Below, one piece after another: positions 14,052 through 15,990 of a DNA stretch of 15,990 bases. The stretch is from positions 1 through 15,990 of the forward strand of contig CAZJFC010000040.1 of the NCBI GenBank assembly GCA_964545245.1, read 5' to 3'. A model generated the notes under the pieces. It worked only from the letters and a program-made list of their open reading frames with translations, was not told where the DNA came from and ran no database searches. This stretch comes from CAZJFC01 sp964545245 (GTDB lineage Bacteria; Pseudomonadota; Alphaproteobacteria; Rickettsiales; 21-14-0-20-44-7). The translations under genes were made by a program, and so were the position numbers. How positions within the stretch are numbered: the stretch's first letter is position 1; each line of letters begins with the position of its first letter.

Positions 14052-14309
14052 TTATTTATGGTCAGCCGTTCCCTCCGGAAAACCAGCAGATTTCCTGGCA
14101 TCCGACCTTGCGCTGGAATATTTTGCATCATATTCCTTGCGTTTTTCCATCGGCACCTGGTCATGCTTGTCAATTTGCCGCGTGCCCAGACCCGGACGGA
14201 CGCGTGAAGGATTTTCACGGCCAACAGCCCCTATATTGCCACGGGCGTCCTTGCTTGATGTCTTGTTCTGGTTCGCAAAGGTTTGGGAATTTTGTGCTTT
14301 GTTTTTCAT
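14052..14309 (-). CDS. small hydrophilic protein, probably disordered
   Basis: 85 residues, strongly charged and low in hydrophobics: many Lys, Arg, Asn, Gln and Ser, with KHDQVPMEKRKEYDAKY in the middle and RSDARKSAGFPEG near the end. No signal peptide or membrane span. The start is secure because AGGAGGA (14317-14323 on the complementary strand) stands seven bases before the ATG, the best Shine-Dalgarno in the window. It converges on the DUF892 gene with a shared terminator. The composition recalls small stress-associated hydrophilic proteins, and DUF892 genes often sit with stress genes, but I do not recognise a family, so the function is unknown. Confidence 0.7.
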   Translation of the reverse strand: MKNKAQNSQTFANQNKTSSKDARGNIGAVGRENPSRVRPGLGTRQIDKHDQVPMEKRKEYDAKYSSARSDARKSAGFPEGTADHK

Positions 14310-14316
14310 ATGGCTT

Positions 14317-14323
14317 TCCTCCT
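14317..14323 (-). promoter_or_regulatory. strong Shine-Dalgarno of the small hydrophilic protein gene
   Basis: AGGAGGA on the minus strand, seven bases before the ATG at 14309. It is complementary to the CCTCCT at the 3' end of the intact 16S in this window and shows that canonical initiation is used here alongside the predicted leaderless genes. Confidence 0.85.
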
Positions 14324-14398
14324 GTGAATCACCAGTATGGCAGTTACAGGATAAAAATTCAGTTGGCTTTTATTTTAAAGCGAAAACAACAAAGTTGG

Positions 14399-14479
14399 TT
14401 AACCAGAGATGCTTTTAAAAGTAGGTAATCCAGCCGCAGGTCTTCGCGTTACCTCGAATTAAACCACATGCCCCACCGC
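14399..14479 (-). pseudogene. internally deleted 16S rRNA fragment with 3' trailer
   Basis: On the minus strand, 14479-14441 reads GCGGTGGGGCATGTGG then TTTAATTCGAGGTAACGCGAAG, the conserved 16S segment around E. coli positions 935-978. It is joined directly to CCTGCGGCTGGATTACCT (14440-14423), the extreme 3' end of 16S. This continues into a 19-base trailer (14417-14399) that also follows the intact 16S. Bases 14399-14441 and 15917-15959 are identical over 43 bases except two. The anti-Shine-Dalgarno is altered (CCTAC instead of CCTCC), so it would not work as rRNA. About 540 bases of 16S are missing at the junction, which falls at an AACCT-like sequence common to both sides. A relic of a second rRNA copy is the simplest reading. 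Confidence 0.88.
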
Positions 14480-14499
14480 CAATAATTAATCTTTGGCGG
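14476..14499. other. hairpin between toxin gene and 16S scar
   Basis: CCGCCAA and TTGGCGG form a 7-bp stem around a 10-base AT-rich loop, starting six bases past the parE stop on the minus strand. It lacks a T-tract, so terminator function is doubtful. The 16S-like sequence begins inside its distal arm. Confidence 0.5.
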
Positions 14500-14504
14500 G
14501 TTCC

Positions 14505-14822
14505 CTATTCGGGCGCTCTTTCATTATCTTCCTTAAGCCGTGCCGGTATATCCATGTTCTGATGTAATACACTAATCACGCCCAGGGAATTTGAAAGCTC
14601 ACGGAAGAAAATGTAGTGATGGCGGTAGCGGACAAAAAATGCGTTAGCTACAATATCTTCGCCAACCATACGCCAAAGATGACGTTTATTAGCAACGTCA
14701 TTTACCTTGGCGATAAGTTCATCGATATAAATATCAGCTTGCTTTTCACCCCAGGCGCTTTCAGTGTAATCCCAAATCTGGATCAGGCGCCCTTCCGCTG
14801 CCGGAAATATCTCAATTCGCAT
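14505..14822 (-). CDS. parE: ParE/RelE-superfamily toxin
   Basis: 105 residues from the ATG at 14822, giving MRIEIFPAAEGRLIQIWDYT at the start; an in-frame upstream ATG at 14876 would lie deep in the antitoxin gene and is not expected. The pattern is ParE-like: FPAAEGRLIQIWDYTESAWG, then QADIYIDELIAKVNDVAN, FFVRYRHHYIFFREL, and a C-terminal VISVLHQNMDIPARL matching the family I-x-VLHxxxD-x-P-x-x-L ending. ParE members poison DNA gyrase, while RelE-type relatives cleave mRNA; which applies cannot be told from sequence alone. It starts inside the last codons of the antitoxin gene (11-base overlap), so the two are coupled. Confidence 0.87.
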   Translation of the reverse strand: MRIEIFPAAEGRLIQIWDYTESAWGEKQADIYIDELIAKVNDVANKRHLWRMVGEDIVANAFFVRYRHHYIFFRELSNSLGVISVLHQNMDIPARLKEDNERAPE

Positions 14823-15078
14823 TTTTTCTATGCGCTCTGGCTTCTTTCTTAATTCGTCCAGCATCAAGCGGCACAAATTCAGATTCGTCGGCTTCCATCC
14901 CGGCTTTCAGCTCATTACGCAAGAAATTCCATTTACGCTGCTCTTCGCGTTCGTAGTCGCGGCGCACCAAGTCGCGGATATATTCGCTGGCGGAAGAATA
15001 AAGGCCGGAAGCCCCGGTTTTGCTGTGGATAAAATTCTGCAACTCACCGTTGAACCTTACATTTACACCTTCTGCCAT
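14812..15078 (-). CDS. parD: ParD-type antitoxin
   Basis: 88 residues. The N-terminal half is a ribbon-helix-helix DNA-binding domain (MAEGVNVRFNGELQNFIHSK, then GLYSSASEYIRDLVRRDYER, the characteristic G-x-Y-x-SASE-x-I-R-x-L motif of ParD). The C-terminal half is charged and would wrap the toxin. It neutralises the downstream toxin and represses the operon. The ribosome binding site is AGGGAG seven bases before the ATG. The promoter and operator are at 15099-15139. It belongs to a two-gene operon with parE and lies just downstream of a lipoprotein gene on the same strand. Confidence 0.9.
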   Translation of the reverse strand: MAEGVNVRFNGELQNFIHSKTGASGLYSSASEYIRDLVRRDYEREEQRKWNFLRNELKAGMEADESEFVPLDAGRIKKEARAHRKNAN

Positions 15079-15098
15079 AATAACTCCCTGTTTTGCCG

Positions 15099-15139
15099 AT
15101 TATAACAAATGTCCCACATATTGTCAATATTGTGGGACA
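15099..15139 (-). promoter_or_regulatory. consensus promoter embedded in a palindromic operator (parDE)
   Basis: On the minus strand TTGACA (15127-15122) and TATAAT (15104-15099) are both perfect and separated by 17 bases. The -35 box sits at the centre of an inverted repeat: TGTCCCACA at 15110-15118 and TGTGGGACA at 15131-15139, with an inner ATATTG-T-CAATAT. Repressor binding here would block RNA polymerase, which fits autoregulation by the ParD/ParE complex. The site is 7 bases past the stop of the upstream lipoprotein gene. Confidence 0.9.
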
Positions 15140-15145
15140 AATATC

Positions 15146-15769
15146 TTATGGCTTTGAATATAAGGGCGCATTTTTGATTACAGCGGCATAACCATCACCA
15201 TTGTAATCAAAGAAACTTCTTGCAATACCATCAACAACGCCACTATATCCATGTGTATATCCTGACTCCGGTTCAGGTTCAGTTTTAAACCTATAAAATC
15301 TGTTACAGTCATTTATGGTATTAGAATTCTCACTCATAACGGTTTTAAAGACGAGTTGATTATCTTTATATCCATTAACATATTTAAGTTTACAGTTTTC
15401 GAAATGAGCAATAATTGGTTTATCAACCGCAGTTGGATAATGGGTAGAGAAATTAAATATCCTGGCATCACCATTTAGCATCCCATTGCTAAATAGAAGT
15501 TCAGCCATCTTTACGCCTTCTTCATTCCAAACCGTCCATTGCCCCTCTGGCTGGCCATTTGAATATCTACCTTTGGCGTATACAAAGTGGTCATCATACA
15601 ACTTTATAAGAGCAGCATGCTTAATATTTCGATATATCGTCCACTCTCCTTCTGCTTGGCCATTAGCACTGCGGTTTCCTACTCCGTAACTAGATGGATA
15701 AGAAATTGAGGTGCATGAACTTAAAACTAATAAAACTGCCACCAAAAATAATTTGTATGAACATTTCAT
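15146..15769 (-). CDS. lipoprotein with MORN-like NG-x-EG repeats
   Basis: 207 residues from the ATG at 15769, chosen because GGAGA stands four to five bases upstream and the product then begins with a signal sequence MKCSYKLFLVAVLLVLSSC (lipobox LSSC, Cys19). An earlier in-frame ATG at 15847 would run through a terminator and is rejected. After the signal come repeated units: NGQAEGEWTIYRN, YSNGQPEGQWTVWNEEG and FSNGMLNGDARIF. These resemble toxin-antitoxin-independent MORN/YwqK-type repeats (xNGxxxGxWxxY). The C-terminal half (GYSGVVDGIARSFFDYNGDG) is unlike a known domain. The codons are AT-richer than in the housekeeping genes. Probably an envelope protein of unknown function. Confidence 0.75.
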   Translation of the reverse strand: MKCSYKLFLVAVLLVLSSCTSISYPSSYGVGNRSANGQAEGEWTIYRNIKHAALIKLYDDHFVYAKGRYSNGQPEGQWTVWNEEGVKMAELLFSNGMLNGDARIFNFSTHYPTAVDKPIIAHFENCKLKYVNGYKDNQLVFKTVMSENSNTINDCNRFYRFKTEPEPESGYTHGYSGVVDGIARSFFDYNGDGYAAVIKNAPLYSKP

Positions 15770-15800
15770 AATTTCTCCGGTTAGGTTATTTTGCCAACAT

Positions 15801-15827
15801 AACAAAAAACCTCCCCGAAGGGAGGTT
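15801..15827 (-). terminator. rho-independent terminator after 16S
   Basis: On the minus strand AACCTCCC-TTCG-GGGAGGTT forms an 8-bp stem with a stable UUCG-type tetraloop, followed by a run of T (TTTTTTGTT). It lies about 110 bases beyond the mature 16S 3' end and before the lipoprotein gene, so it should end the 16S transcript. Confidence 0.88.
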
Positions 15828-15847
15828 ATATTGTTTTGAATCGTCAA

Positions 15848-15935
15848 AGAAAGCTAGGCGAAGGAGGCAAATGCTGCGGTGTTTATTTGCTTCTCCAGAA
15901 CATGGCCGAAGCCACATTAACCAGAGATGCTCTTA
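15848..15935 (-). other. 16S 3' trailer without tRNA genes
   Basis: On the minus strand this runs from the 16S end to the terminator. It starts with a segment shared with the 16S scar (to 15917) and includes an inverted pair GGAGGCAAAT / ATTTGCTTCTCC (about 15864-15898) that could form a processing stem. No tRNA-Ile, tRNA-Ala or 23S start can be seen. Confidence 0.6.

Positions 15936-15990
<55 letters not shown>

Noticed and set aside
15770..15847. N-terminal extension of the lipoprotein from an ATG at 15847
   Set aside because: It would translate through a rho-independent terminator and bury the lipoprotein signal sequence; the ATG at 15769 has a ribosome binding site.
15848..15935. tRNA gene in the 16S trailer
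   Set aside because: No cloverleaf, TTCGA-type T-loop or anticodon arm can be formed; only a simple inverted pair is present.

Overview
The window reads as the chromosome of an alphaproteobacterium of moderate GC. The evidence is the ddl-ftsQ-ftsA division block, infA followed by maf, split two-subunit glycyl-tRNA synthetase genes (glyQ, glyS), a BrnT/BrnA-type locus, and a 16S rRNA 3' end reading GGATTACCTCCTT on the minus strand. That 16S ending and the pilin types fit a Rickettsiales- or Micavibrio-like lineage, but this placement is an inference.

Layout. Bases 1-150 are repeat-rich. Bases 151-3270 hold ddl, ftsQ and ftsA, with ftsQ and ftsA overlapping; no ftsZ follows. A 330-base repeat cluster separates ftsA from a small membrane protein gene (3632-3859), which converges on the infA-maf pair (minus strand, 3856-4736). 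From 4831 rightward come glyQ, a translationally coupled RDD membrane protein and panD. Next are a repeat block, a 53-residue lipoprotein gene, an unknown 107-residue gene, a repeat-truncated brnT with intact brnA, and glyS. Bases 10169-13301 carry two paralogous prepilin-like proteins flanking a minus-strand DUF2079 membrane protein. Then come a DUF892 (YciE-like) ferritin-fold gene, a shared terminator and a convergent small hydrophilic protein gene. The right end (14399-15990, minus strand) holds a 16S rRNA scar, a ParE/ParD-type toxin-antitoxin operon with a consensus promoter inside its operator, a lipoprotein with NG-x-EG repeats, a strong terminator, and the 3' end of an intact 16S rRNA gene.

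How it works together. Most of the window is housekeeping: peptidoglycan precursor synthesis and divisome assembly (ddl, ftsQ, ftsA), translation (infA, glyQ, glyS, 16S), nucleotide-pool cleaning (maf) and pantothenate synthesis (panD). Three families of short palindromic or tandem repeats fill most intergenic gaps. One family abuts gene ends and appears to have removed the brnT start. A related 8-bp array lies inside glyS.

Most noteworthy: (1) several genes (glyQ, panD, both pilins, possibly ddl) have a sigma-70-like -10 box ending 6-7 nt before the ATG and no Shine-Dalgarno, which predicts leaderless mRNAs; (2) an internally deleted 16S fragment lies about 1.5 kb from the intact 16S 3' end in the same orientation, bracketing the toxin-antitoxin operon; (3) the intact 16S is followed at once by a terminator rather than by tRNA and 23S genes.
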